From Campylobacter concisus (lineage in GTDB: Bacteria > Campylobacterota > Campylobacteria > Campylobacterales > Campylobacteraceae), in the NCBI RefSeq assembly GCF_015679985.1, contig NZ_CP049239.1, positions 930,001 through 994,000 of the forward strand: 64,000 bases of DNA, written 5' to 3'. The notes under the pieces are model-generated. The model was not told the origin of the DNA and did no database searches. It saw nothing but the letters and a program-made list of their open reading frames with translations. Both the position numbers and the translations under genes were made by a program. Shown piece by piece: positions 45,417-55,371 of the stretch. The first letter of the stretch is position 1, and each line of letters opens with the position of its first letter.

Positions 45417-47665
45417 CTATAAACCTTGATGATAAAGCCACGCGTGACATCTTTTACGATCACTTCGGAGCTAAAGCTGATCCTTGCAAAATCGCCAAAT
45501 TCTTCTTTTATAAGCTCGGCTGCTGCCTTTGCGCGCTCTTTACCAACGCCATAATTTACATAGTTATTTAGCCTGCCAAGATCATCTTTTTTGATGCTTT
45601 GCGCCACATTTGATGGGATGACAAAATTTTTCTTATCTACGATCGGAATTATCTCATAAAGGTAGTTTGAGTTAAATCTTTGCAAAAATTCGCTCACTCT
45701 ATTCTTACACATCACGCTAATCTTATCTTTTGCATCCATGTCATCACACTCAAGGCTAGAGATCAAAACCAGCTTTGTTGGCGTCTCTGGCTTAGTTGTC
45801 GCCTGCAAGATATTTTTTAAATTCACATTTTCATTTTCAAGTTCATCTTGTCTGTTTAAATTTTGCTCGATATCTTTTTGAAGTTCGATGATCTTGGCAT
45901 TTACTGGACTTCCTTTTGCGCTAGATGAGCTAAGTTCATTTATTTTAGAATTTAACCTCTCAATCGTCTTATTGCTCTCGTTTAACTTATGTTTTGCACT
46001 TTCAAGCTCATTTTGCAAGCTTAGTAAATTTTTATCACCACTTTTATTACTATCAGCAAAAAGAGCCGACGTATCGGCTATCTTTTTTTGCAAAATATTT
46101 ATTTGCTGGCGTAAAATTTCATAGTTTTGCATATCGATCTTTAGCGTTCTTTTTTGAGCTTCTAGCTCACTTTGCTTTGCTACTAGCATTTGACTTGTTT
46201 GCGTGAGATTATTTTCCAGCTCTTTTATCTTTTCATCTTTTGAGTTTATCTTTGTATTTAAATTTTTCAGCTCACTGTCATTTAAACCAAGCTTTTGAGT
46301 CTGCAAAGAGATAGTTTGATTTTGCTCAAACAAAGTTTTTAAAAATTTATTTGTCTTTGTATCAAGCGTCTTTAGCTCATCTCTTGCATTTTTAAGGCTC
46401 TCTTCACTTAAATTTAGCTTTTTATTTAGCTCATTTAAACTTGTATTTGCATCTAAATTTTGCTTCTCTAGCTTTTTATTTATCAAATTTACCCGTTCAA
46501 GCTCTTTTTTAAGCGAATTTATATTTTCATTTGCGAGTTTATTTTCCTGCTCGCTTTTAAGATTTTTTTCTTTTAGATCATTAAAACTTTTATGAAGTGC
46601 CGCAAGAGAGGCGTTTAGCTCTAAATTTTTACCATTATAGTTTTCAACTGCTAAATCTTTTGAGTTTAAATTTTTCTTTATCTCATCAAGCTCATAAATT
46701 CTATCTTTTAAGGCAGTCTTGCTTGACTCAAGAGCCTCCTCAAGATCAATTATCTTATTTGCCTTTTTTGAAAGCTCATCCTCCATAACACCCTTTTGCG
46801 TTTCAAAGCCATCAGTTAGTGCATTTATCTCTTTTTCGTAGCTAAATTTTTGTGTCTTAGCATCACTCTTTGCTCGCTCGATCTCCTCTTTTAAAAGCAA
46901 AATTTCTCTTTTTTCGTTTTTATCTTTTTCATTTTGAGTATTTTCATACTCTTTTATTAGCGCGTCTTTTTGAGCCAGTGTCGTATTTAGCTCTATATTT
47001 TGCTCTTTTAAAGCTGTGTAATTTGCCTCAGCTGCCTCTTTAAATTTAGCAAAATTTGCTTCGATGTCTTTTACCTTACTTTCATCGCCATTTTTTGCCT
47101 CATTTATCGCATTTTCAAGGTCTATTATCTTTTTTTCATAGGCTTTTGAGCTCTCAATCATATCAGCTTGAGCTTCATTTAGCCGTTTTGTGAGAGTTTG
47201 TATATTTTCAAAGTGCTGTGCTTCAAGCTCGCCTAGCGTCTTTTGATTTTTCTCAACTATCTCATTTTTTTCATTTTCGATATTTTTTTTCATCTCTGAA
47301 ATTTTGCTTATAAAGTCTAAATTTTTCTCGCTAATATCAACATTATCAGTAGCTAAAATTTTATTTTTTTTACTTAGCTCACGAACTTGTTCTTGAAGTT
47401 CGTTTACATCATTTGATAAATTTTGATCGTTCGTTTCAGTAAAATTTTGGATATAGCTTTTTGGAGTTATATATCCACCATATTCGTAAAGATCGTCTTT
47501 GCTGATATATTTTTGTCTCTCTTCTTCTGGCAAATTGTCAAAATTTATAGAATAAATCGTTTGATTAGTATCTTTTGGTGACTCATCTTCTTTTGGAGAT
47601 TTAAAAAACGATAGGCAAAAGCCAACTATCAAACAAAAAATAGCTAGTAAAATTTTATTTATCAA
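45413..47665 (-). CDS. Membrane-anchored long coiled-coil protein
   Basis: 750-residue protein: an N-terminal membrane helix (KILLAIFCLIVGFCLSFF), a predicted coiled coil of roughly 500 residues from about 80 to 600 (runs such as LEQQVRELSKKNK-like heptads rich in K, E, L, N), and a folded C-terminal domain of about 120 residues beginning KLVLISSLECDDMDAKDK. That end may be periplasmic and includes RAKAAAELIKEEFGDFARI, faintly OmpA-like in spacing, though I would not call it OmpA. The start is TTG 47665 with AAGG seven bases upstream. The role is unknown; cell-envelope spanning is plausible. Confidence 0.75.
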   Translation of the reverse strand: MINKILLAIFCLIVGFCLSFFKSPKEDESPKDTNQTIYSINFDNLPEEERQKYISKDDLYEYGGYITPKSYIQNFTETNDQNLSNDVNELQEQVRELSKKNKILATDNVDISEKNLDFISKISEMKKNIENEKNEIVEKNQKTLGELEAQHFENIQTLTKRLNEAQADMIESSKAYEKKIIDLENAINEAKNGDESKVKDIEANFAKFKEAAEANYTALKEQNIELNTTLAQKDALIKEYENTQNEKDKNEKREILLLKEEIERAKSDAKTQKFSYEKEINALTDGFETQKGVMEDELSKKANKIIDLEEALESSKTALKDRIYELDEIKKNLNSKDLAVENYNGKNLELNASLAALHKSFNDLKEKNLKSEQENKLANENINSLKKELERVNLINKKLEKQNLDANTSLNELNKKLNLSEESLKNARDELKTLDTKTNKFLKTLFEQNQTISLQTQKLGLNDSELKNLNTKINSKDEKIKELENNLTQTSQMLVAKQSELEAQKRTLKIDMQNYEILRQQINILQKKIADTSALFADSNKSGDKNLLSLQNELESAKHKLNESNKTIERLNSKINELSSSSAKGSPVNAKIIELQKDIEQNLNRQDELENENVNLKNILQATTKPETPTKLVLISSLECDDMDAKDKISVMCKNRVSEFLQRFNSNYLYEIIPIVDKKNFVIPSNVAQSIKKDDLGRLNNYVNYGVGKERAKAAAELIKEEFGDFARISFSSEVIVKDVTRGFIIKVYR

Positions 47666-47667
47666 GC

Positions 47668-48624
47668 TTATGCCTTGCCCTTTAAAATATCTTTTATGAC
47701 GTGATGAGCGTGATTTAGAGCAACGACTATTGAGCCGCCATTTTTTAGCACGATGTCACCGCCCACATAAAGTCCTGGCACGCTACTTTGGTAGTTGCTA
47801 TCAACTATTGGAGTGCCTTTTTCATCAATTTTTATCTGACATTTTTGTAAAAAATCAACCGGACTTGAGCCGCCTATTGCATAGACAACTCTGTCATAAA
47901 CGCGAATTTTGCCATTTTTGTAATGCACTCTAACTTTGCCTGATTCGTTATCTATCTCTTTTATATCGTGATTTAGCCTAACTTTTATCTTACCGTGCTT
48001 TTCTAGCTCCCAAAGTGCGCTTAAATTTGTCTCATTTACACGGCTAAAATTATCTTTTCTATAAGCGATTGTGGTTTTATTGTATTGGCAAAGCTCGATC
48101 GCATACTCAACTGCTGAGTTTCCGCCACCTACAACAAGCACCTTTTCGCCGTTTGTACAGCTATCAAGGTTAAAATTTACAACTGAGTTTAGTGAAGGCG
48201 GGATTTTATAATCAGGCTTATTTGGTCGTCCCATTTTGCCAATTGAGATCATCACATTTTTAGCTTCATAGACGGCTTTTGAGGTAGTTACTTTAAAAAT
48301 TTCTCCATCTTTTTTCACACTCTCTACTTCAGAATTAAAAAAAGCTTCAATCTTTTCAGTATCAAGCAGCTTGTCAAAATAATCAAGCGTGCTCTCTTTC
48401 GTACCATCCTCAAACGAAACTACACCATGTATCGTGCTATCTTGCCCTTTATACTCTTTATCTACGCGTTTATTATCTTTATAAAATTTTCTTATCGTTT
48501 GGCTGTGATTATCACCTTTTTCAAGAAGCAAAACATTGTTTAAGCCATTTCTTTTTGCCTCAACTACGCTAGCAATTCCACAAGGTCCGCCACCAACAAC
48601 GATTAGATCATAAACATTTACCAT
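47668..48624 (-). CDS. FAD/NAD(P)-dependent oxidoreductase, YpdA/thioredoxin-reductase-like
   Basis: Two-dinucleotide flavoprotein of 318 residues: FAD motif IVVGGGPCGIASVVEA, NAD(P) motif VLVVGGGNSAVEYAIEL, and the FAD end motif GLYVGGDIV. The CxxC redox pair of thioredoxin reductase is missing; only a single cysteine in PCG is near the FAD. That arrangement is like YpdA-type proteins. ATG 48624 with GGAG is used; a TTG 12 bases upstream is weaker. The partner thiol or protein is unknown. Confidence 0.88.
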   Translation of the reverse strand: MVNVYDLIVVGGGPCGIASVVEAKRNGLNNVLLLEKGDNHSQTIRKFYKDNKRVDKEYKGQDSTIHGVVSFEDGTKESTLDYFDKLLDTEKIEAFFNSEVESVKKDGEIFKVTTSKAVYEAKNVMISIGKMGRPNKPDYKIPPSLNSVVNFNLDSCTNGEKVLVVGGGNSAVEYAIELCQYNKTTIAYRKDNFSRVNETNLSALWELEKHGKIKVRLNHDIKEIDNESGKVRVHYKNGKIRVYDRVVYAIGGSSPVDFLQKCQIKIDEKGTPIVDSNYQSSVPGLYVGGDIVLKNGGSIVVALNHAHHVIKDILKGKA

Positions 48625-48648
48625 CTTTTTCTCCAAATTTTATAAATT

Positions 48649-49989
48649 TTAAGCTTTTTTAACTAGATCAGCCATCAAAAATGCAAGCTCAAGTGCCTGA
48701 TCAGCATTTAACCTTGGATCACATTGTGTTTCATATCTTTGCTCAAGCGAACTTTCAGTGATATTTAATGCCCCACCCGTGCACTCAGTCACGTCTTGGC
48801 CTGTCATCTCAAGATGTACACCACCAGCTCTTGTGCCCTCAGCTTTGTGAATTTCAAAAAAGCTTCTAACCTCACTTATTATCTTGTCAAATTCTCTGGT
48901 TTTGTAGTTATTTGATGTTTTTACAGTATTGCCATGCATCGGATCGATACTATAAACGATATTTAGCCCTTCTCGCTTTAGCTCTCTTAAAATTTTTGGT
49001 AAATTTTCGCCGATTTTATCTGCACCCATTCTGATTATCACATTTAGCCTTCCAGCTTCATTTTCTGGATTTAGTTTATTTGCAAGAGCGACGACATCCT
49101 CAGCCTTTGCACTTGGTCCGATCTTTACACCGATAGGATTTTTCACACCACTTAAAAAATGTACGTGAGCGTCGTTTATGCCACGCGTTCTTTCGCCTAT
49201 CCAAAGCATATGAGCCGAGCAGTCATACCACTCACCGCTAAGGCTATCGACCCTAGTTAAAGCCTCCTCATAAGGTAGCAAAAGCGCCTCGTGAGATGTA
49301 TAAACCGCGGTTTGATTTATGACTGGCGTATTTGCTGAAGTGATGCCACAAGCTGCCATAAATGAAAGCGTCTTTGTTAGCTCATCAGCTAGTTTTGCGT
49401 ATTTCTCGCCGATCTCTGGTTTTTTAACAAAGCCTAAATTCCACTTATGCACTTGATGTAGGTCGGCCAAACCGCCTCTTGAAAAGGCCCTAAGTAAGTT
49501 CATCGTAGATGCGCTTTGATAATACGCCTCGATCATGCGTTTTGGATCAGGCACTCTTGCCTTTTCGTCAAATTCAAAGCCATTTATGATGTCGCCTCTA
49601 TAGCTTGGAAGCTTAACGCCATTTACCTCTTCAAAATCGCTACTTCTAGGCTTTGCAAACTGCCCTGCCACGCGGCCCACTTTGACCACTGGGTAGCCAC
49701 CAGCAAAGGTTAAAACTATCGCCATTTGAAGTAAAACCTTAAACATATCTCTGATGTTATTTGCATTAAAATTTGTAAAGCTCTCAGCGCAGTCGCCACC
49801 TTGAAGCAAAAACGCCTCACCATTACAAACTTTTGCAAGTTCTTCTTTTAAGCTTCTAGCCTCGCCAGCAAAGACCAAAGGAGGAAGCGATTTTAATTTT
49901 TCCTCGACCTCTTTAAGCTCTTTTAAATCTGGGTATTTTGGTTGTTGCAAGATACTAAATTCTCTCCAGCTATCGCGGTTCCAAGTCAT
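48649..49989 (-). CDS. DAHP synthase, class II
   Basis: 3-deoxy-D-arabino-heptulosonate-7-phosphate synthase, first step of aromatic amino acid synthesis, from phosphoenolpyruvate and erythrose 4-phosphate. At 446 residues with [39 protein letters not shown] and SIDPMHGNT it is the plant-like class II enzyme. It heads the leftward run that includes trpC. An extended -10 lies 38 bases upstream. Confidence 0.95.
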   Translation of the reverse strand: MTWNRDSWREFSILQQPKYPDLKELKEVEEKLKSLPPLVFAGEARSLKEELAKVCNGEAFLLQGGDCAESFTNFNANNIRDMFKVLLQMAIVLTFAGGYPVVKVGRVAGQFAKPRSSDFEEVNGVKLPSYRGDIINGFEFDEKARVPDPKRMIEAYYQSASTMNLLRAFSRGGLADLHQVHKWNLGFVKKPEIGEKYAKLADELTKTLSFMAACGITSANTPVINQTAVYTSHEALLLPYEEALTRVDSLSGEWYDCSAHMLWIGERTRGINDAHVHFLSGVKNPIGVKIGPSAKAEDVVALANKLNPENEAGRLNVIIRMGADKIGENLPKILRELKREGLNIVYSIDPMHGNTVKTSNNYKTREFDKIISEVRSFFEIHKAEGTRAGGVHLEMTGQDVTECTGGALNITESSLEQRYETQCDPRLNADQALELAFLMADLVKKA

Positions 49990-50026
49990 TTATTTTCCTA
50001 TCTTTTTTGCCTTAAATTAAACGCTG

Positions 50027-50035
50027 ATTATATCA
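50027..50035 (-). promoter_or_regulatory. Extended -10 promoter of the DAHP synthase run
   Basis: Leftward, TGATATAAT is a perfect extended -10 (TGn plus TATAAT). The leader would be about 30 bases to the ATG at 49989. No trp-type attenuator is visible. Confidence 0.6.
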
Positions 50036-50133
50036 CGGCAAACTTAAAAAATAAAAGCCATTAATAGGCTATTAAAGTTAAATTTCATAAAATCGCTAGT
50101 TTAAATTTCTACAAAAAAGAGCATAAATTTTTC

Positions 50134-51018
50134 ATGATTCAAGGCATTTTTTACTCACTTTTAGCATCAGTTTTATTTAACTGCATTTACTACATGTCAG
50201 TGCTTATGAATCCAATTAGCACGCAAGCTCTTTTTGGTTACCGCATGATATTTACTTTGCCTATCGTGATCGCAGCCATTTTTCTATTAAGACAGCAAAG
50301 AAATTTTAAATTTATGCTTTTAAAGATAAAGCTTAAACCAAAAATTTTACTCATTTTATTTATCACTTCACTTCTAAGCTCGTTTCAGATGTGGCTTTAT
50401 CTATGGGCGCCAAGCAATGGCTCAGCACTAAAGGTCTCAATCGGCTACCTCATCATGCCAATAGTTATGGCAATCTTTGGGAGAATTTTCTTTAAAGAGT
50501 ATCTTTCAAAAACAAAGCTTGCTTCTATTTTTTTTGCAGCTCTTGGTGTTTTTAGCACAGCTATTATAAGTGGTGGAATTTCTTGGGAAAGTGCAGCCGT
50601 TTTTTGCCTTTATCCGATATATTTCGTGATTAGAAAGCACTACAATCTCGCAAATTTCTCAAGCTTTGTCATTGAGATAATTTTTATGTTTTTTCTATCA
50701 TTTTATTTCGCACTTTCAGCTGATATGGACTATGTAACAAGGGAAAATCCAAAAATTTACTATTTGCTCATCACACTTGGCATAATAAGTGGCACAGCAC
50801 TGATCGCTCAGATACTCTCAAGCACGCTTGTACCAATAAATGTCCTTGGCTTGCTTACATACTTTGAGCCGATAATGATGCTTTTTGTCTCTTTTGCTAT
50901 CGGCGAAAGGCTGGAGAAAAGCTCTTACTTTTTGATGATATGCCTTGCTATTTCGGTTACGCTCTTGATGATTGATAGCATAAATTCCATAAAAAGCGAT
51001 AAAAAATGCAAAAACTAA
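50134..51018 (+). CDS. EamA/DMT-family transporter
   Basis: Membrane protein of 294 residues with ten predicted helices, of the drug/metabolite transporter superfamily in a RarD-like subgroup (FNCIYYMSVLMNPISTQAL near the start, SSTLVPINVLGLLTYFEPIMM near the end). The substrate is unknown. It overlaps the next transporter by 13 bases, and the two may work as a pair. It is divergent from DAHP synthase. Confidence 0.85.
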   Translation: MIQGIFYSLLASVLFNCIYYMSVLMNPISTQALFGYRMIFTLPIVIAAIFLLRQQRNFKFMLLKIKLKPKILLILFITSLLSSFQMWLYLWAPSNGSALKVSIGYLIMPIVMAIFGRIFFKEYLSKTKLASIFFAALGVFSTAIISGGISWESAAVFCLYPIYFVIRKHYNLANFSSFVIEIIFMFFLSFYFALSADMDYVTRENPKIYYLLITLGIISGTALIAQILSSTLVPINVLGLLTYFEPIMMLFVSFAIGERLEKSSYFLMICLAISVTLLMIDSINSIKSDKKCKN

Positions 51019-51893
51019 ACGAAGCCCAAAAAGGCGTTGCTTTCGCACTTAGTGCGTTTTTTATGTGGGGATTTTTAGCAGTTTATTTTAACCTCTTTAG
51101 CAAAGATGTCGATGCTTATGAAATTTTAGCCCACAGGGTCATTTGGTCATTTTTCTTAATGGCTGGAGTGCTTTATTTTAGTGGCAAAATGGGTGAAATT
51201 TTTACTTTACTTAAAGATATTCGTTCGCTAAAAATCCTATTTTTGAGTGGCATATTTATCACCACAAACTGGGGCGTTTATGTCTATGCTGTTAGCAATG
51301 GAAAAATTTTAGACACAAGCTTAGGATATTTTATAAATCCACTAATAAGCATGCTCCTTGGTGTTATCATCTTTAAAGAAAGGCTAAATAAAAGCGGAAT
51401 TTTAGCTATTTGTATAGTCGTTTTAGCCATTAGCGTACAAATTTATGCCCAAGGCGGATTGCCATTAGTTTCCATTATCTTGCCACTTTCATTTGGATTT
51501 TACGCAGCAGTTAGAAAGATGGCAAAGATTAGCGCATTTAACGGGCTTTTTATAGAGACATTTTTTATGTTCCCATTTGCACTTGCCTACGTCCTTTACA
51601 TAGCATTTTTAGGTAAAAGCCATTTTGGACTAAATGAGGACTCACTTTTAATGATCGCTTCAAGCATCGTAACCATCGTGCCGCTTGTCGCTTTTAATGC
51701 AGCTGCAACAAGGATAAATTTAACAACGATCGGCTACTTGCAATACATCTCACCAACCATCGCGATCCTTTGTGCGGTCTTCATTTACGGCGAAAATTTA
51801 GACGGCTACAAGGTCATCTCGTTTTGTATGATCTGGCTGGCACTTGCGATAATTAGCATAGATAAATTTAGAAAAAGGAGTAAAAATGAATAA
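51006..51893 (+). CDS. RarD-like EamA transporter
   Basis: 295-residue DMT-superfamily protein closest to RarD: GVAFALSAFFMWGFLAVYFNLF, ILAHRVIWSFFLM, TTNWGVYVYAVSNGKILDTSLGYFINPL (in pieces) and TIGYLQYISPTIAILCAVF. Ten helices. It resembles its upstream neighbour, so the pair looks like an old tandem duplication. The substrate is unknown. Confidence 0.88.
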   Translation: MQKLNEAQKGVAFALSAFFMWGFLAVYFNLFSKDVDAYEILAHRVIWSFFLMAGVLYFSGKMGEIFTLLKDIRSLKILFLSGIFITTNWGVYVYAVSNGKILDTSLGYFINPLISMLLGVIIFKERLNKSGILAICIVVLAISVQIYAQGGLPLVSIILPLSFGFYAAVRKMAKISAFNGLFIETFFMFPFALAYVLYIAFLGKSHFGLNEDSLLMIASSIVTIVPLVAFNAAATRINLTTIGYLQYISPTIAILCAVFIYGENLDGYKVISFCMIWLALAIISIDKFRKRSKNE

Positions 51894-52338
51894 TGTGACG
51901 ATTTATTTGCTACTTGCGTTTTTTGCGGCGCTTATTTTATATTTTCAGATACAAAAACTAACCAGAAAGCTCGACGAAGAGGGAGCGGTGCCAGCTTATC
52001 AAAAAGCCGCACAGGAGGTTTTAGAAAATTTAAACAATGCTGAAAAATATCCAAAATTTTGCAACGTAATATTTAAAAAAATAAACGCCTTAAGGCAAGA
52101 TATTTTATTTGAAGATGCGCTAAATAGTGAGTCTGAAAAAGATAAAGCATTAGATGCCTTAGAGCAAATAAGAGAAAAATTAGAAACTTTATCAAAGCAA
52201 GAAAATTTAAGCTGGGAGAGTGAGCTCTTTGCGATCTTGGACGAGCTAGATGGCTTTGTAAGGGCAAATTTCAAAAACGGCGAAGATAGAGCTGAAGAGC
52301 TAAGAGACGAACTAAAAAAAGAATTTGATGGGCTGTGA
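51886..52338 (+). CDS. Small membrane-anchored hypothetical protein
   Basis: 150-residue protein with one N-terminal helix (IYLLLAFFAALILYFQI) and a charged helical rest, probably a short coiled coil. The start has AAGGAG and overlaps the RarD-like gene by 8 bases. No family recognised. Confidence 0.75.
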   Translation: MNNVTIYLLLAFFAALILYFQIQKLTRKLDEEGAVPAYQKAAQEVLENLNNAEKYPKFCNVIFKKINALRQDILFEDALNSESEKDKALDALEQIREKLETLSKQENLSWESELFAILDELDGFVRANFKNGEDRAEELRDELKKEFDGL

Positions 52339-52384
52339 GATAAAATTAGGATACTAATTTTAAGGAAATAAGCAAGGAGCAAAA

Positions 52385-54081
52385 ATGGTTTCATGGCAAG
52401 AACGCTTGAAATTAAGGGATGATTTTCAACAAAGATGGCCTTTTCAAGCTGTAGAAAATATGACCTTAGAACAATACACAGGTGTAAAAAGCAAGGATAC
52501 TTTTACCTTTTGGCTTGAAAGTAAAACGGAAAGTCTTATAAGTATATGGGGCGGATCTGCTTATAAGTTTGGAATTTTCAAAAGAGCACAAAACGATGTC
52601 GAAAAGGAACTAAAAAGTGGGCAAACTGGCGATACAGAGTATGGATGGTATGAAAAATATGGAGAGACCAGAAAACAAGCATTTGAAAAAATAAAAAATC
52701 TTATTTTACAAATTATAGAGAATGCACAAAATAAAGAATTTGAAAAAATAGATGATATTGATCTTGGCAATGCCATAAAATGGAAAATAGCCTTTTTATA
52801 TGCGCCAGACAAAACACTTTTACACATTGTTTCAAAAAAGGCTTTCAAGTATTTGGCTCAAAAAAATAATATAAAATCAAAAAACATATCAGAAATTCAA
52901 AAAGAACTACTAAAAAATAAGCCGAACTATATGGACTTTTATGAATATTCGTCTCTATTATGGAACCAATATGCAAAGGAAAATAAATCAACACACGATG
53001 TACTAAACAATAGTAACAACAAAGGATATGAAATGACAAATGACTATAAAAAACCAACCTATCCACTTAATCAAATTTTATACGGCCCTCCAGGAACTGG
53101 AAAGACATATAGCGTTGTTCGTAAAGCACTAGAAATCATAGAAGGCAATGCTTCTGATGATAGATCTAAATTTAAAGAGTATGTAGAAAATGGACAAATA
53201 AAATTTATCACATTTCATCAAAGCTATGGATATGAAGAATTTGTCGAGGGTATAAAGCCTGTATTTGATAATAAGAGTGAAAGTAAAGAGATATTTTATG
53301 GGATAGAAAAAGGTTTTTTTATCAGTGTTGCGAGGACGCTTTACGCTTGACTGGATACAAGGATGGACTCGATAAATTTTGCACTTTGTCAAAAGAGGAA
53401 CAACAAGAGTTTTTAAATGGAAAAACACCAAAATATACAATCATAATAGACGAGATCAACCGCGGGAATATATCTAAAATTTTTGGTGAGCTCATAACTC
53501 TTATAGAGCCGTCAAAAAGGCTAGGGGCAGATGACGAGATAATGGTCGAGCTGCCATACTCAAAAGAGAAATTTGGAGTGCCGTCAAATTTATATATAGT
53601 CGGCACGATGAATACGGCGGATCGCAGCATAGCCCTTATGGATACGGCGCTTAGAAGAAGGTTTGAGTTTGTGGAGATGATGCCAGAATACAATAATCTA
53701 AAAGAAGTTGCCGGTATAGATATTGGGCAAATGCTAAAAACGATAAACGAACGTATAGAGTATCTTTACGACAGAGATCATGCGATAGGGCATGCTTATT
53801 TTATAAATGTGTCAGACATGGAAACGCTTGCAAATGTCTTTAAAAACAAAATTTTACCGCTACTACAAGAGTATTTTTATGACGACTGGGATAAAATAAG
53901 ACTAGTTCTGGGCGATAATCAAAAAGATGAGGATTTGCAGTTTATTAAAGTCAAGAAAAATATGGCAAAAGAAAAACTATTTGGAGTAAAAATCGACGAT
54001 ATAGACGATAAAGTCTTATACGAGATAAACGACCAAGAAATTTTCAACAACCCGCAAAGCTATGTAAAAATTTACGAATGA
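52385..54081 (+). pseudogene. mcrB: McrB-type restriction GTPase, frameshifted in a T7 tract
   Basis: AAA+ motor subunit of a McrBC (type IV) restriction system that acts on modified DNA. The first frame (to 53350) has an N-terminal part of about 215 residues, which I take as the DNA-recognition region, and Walker A YGPPGTGKT at 233-241. The second frame (53347-54081) has [18 protein letters not shown] and [10 protein letters not shown], the McrB GTPase motifs. After GGTTTTTTT at 53312-53320 the first frame runs into ISVARTLYA and a stop; adding one T gives [17 protein letters not shown] and joins both, for about 565 residues. AAGGAG precedes ATG 52385. AAATTT is rare in the first part, suggesting transfer. 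Confidence 0.85.
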
Positions 54082-54097
54082 AACAAAACGCAAAGCA

Positions 54098-55291
54098 ATG
54101 ACCAAATACTTAATAGAGTTTGAAAAATTTCGCCCGGAAGATAACCAAGACCTATTTAACGCCGTAGATGCCTTTACTAGAGAAAATTTTGCCGCAGTAG
54201 AGTTTCTAAGGCCCGGCAGAGACAAAAAGGGCGATTTTTTACAAGCTCAAAACTGCGTCGGTATCATCCAGACAAAAAGTGGCGATAGCCTTGAGATACT
54301 TCCAAAAATCCATGATAACGACAATGGCAGCAATAAAGAAGCGGTAGAAAATTCTAAAAGAATTTTACTGAGAATGTTAAAAACTTTAAAAAACCATCCA
54401 TTTAAAAATATAAACATAGCGAATTTAAAAAGCCTAAATTTACCGCTTCTTGAAATTTTTATATCGATGTTCTTAGATGAAGTATCAAAACTCATAAAAA
54501 TAGGCATAAAAAGCGACTATGTGGAACTGGAAGATAATCTAAAATTTTTAAAAGGAAAACTAAAAATCTCGGAGCAAATACGTAAAAATATCGTCCATAA
54601 AGAGAGATTTTACGTTTGCTATCAGGAATTTTCCATAGATAGAGCCGAAAATCGTCTTATAAAAAGCACGCTCGAGTTTTTATACAGGTGCTCAAAATCA
54701 AGCAAAAATCAACGACTTATTAGGGAATATTTATTTATCTTTGACGAAATTTCATCTAGCTCAGATATAAACGCGGACTTTAGCCGCTTAAAACTAAATC
54801 GCCAAACAAAATACTATGAACAAGCGCTTTTATGGAGCAAGATATTTTTACAAAACAAGTCGTTTAGTCCGTATAGAGGTAACGATGTGGCTTTTGCTTT
54901 GCTGTTTGACATGAAAGCACTCTTTGAAAGCTATGTTGGAAATTTTATAAAGAAAAAGCTTCCGGATATTATATTGCAACACTCAGAAAAACACCTCGTA
55001 GAAAAACCAAAGAGCTTTAGACTAAAGCCTGATATGTTTTTAGAAAGCAAATTCATAGCTGACATAAAGTGGAAGATCGTAAAGTCAAGAGATGATATCT
55101 CGCAAGCTGACTTATATCAACTCTATGCTTACGGTAAGAAATACGAATGCGGCAGGCTTTATCTCGTATACCCAAGAATAAGTGGCATTGACCAAAAAGC
55201 TATGAAATTTAAATATGAAAGCAACATGTGGCTTAATGTTTTATACTTTGATTTAGAAAAAGACGAGATTGCTAGAAATTTACTAGTCTAA
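54098..55291 (+). CDS. mcrC: McrC-type restriction subunit
   Basis: Nuclease subunit that pairs with McrB. The 397-residue protein begins with the usual McrC start (EFEKFRPEDNQDLFNAV), has a central AENRLIKSTLEFL segment, and ends in a PD-(D/E)xK nuclease pattern: RLKPDMFLES followed by ADIKWK, then QADLYQLYAYGKKY. It is intact and follows mcrB by 16 bases, so it may still be made even if mcrB is off. Confidence 0.88.
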   Translation: MTKYLIEFEKFRPEDNQDLFNAVDAFTRENFAAVEFLRPGRDKKGDFLQAQNCVGIIQTKSGDSLEILPKIHDNDNGSNKEAVENSKRILLRMLKTLKNHPFKNINIANLKSLNLPLLEIFISMFLDEVSKLIKIGIKSDYVELEDNLKFLKGKLKISEQIRKNIVHKERFYVCYQEFSIDRAENRLIKSTLEFLYRCSKSSKNQRLIREYLFIFDEISSSSDINADFSRLKLNRQTKYYEQALLWSKIFLQNKSFSPYRGNDVAFALLFDMKALFESYVGNFIKKKLPDIILQHSEKHLVEKPKSFRLKPDMFLESKFIADIKWKIVKSRDDISQADLYQLYAYGKKYECGRLYLVYPRISGIDQKAMKFKYESNMWLNVLYFDLEKDEIARNLLV

Positions 55292-55371
55292 AGTACTTTT
55301 TAAAGTCTCTTAAAATTCCACTCTAATTTTCTACTTCTTTATAAGTGGATTGCAACCCATCAGAGCAACCA

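Noticed and set aside
45413-47665. OmpA-type C-terminal domain in the coiled-coil protein
   Set aside because: The spacing is only faintly similar and the diagnostic OmpA-like peptidoglycan-binding residues are not clear.
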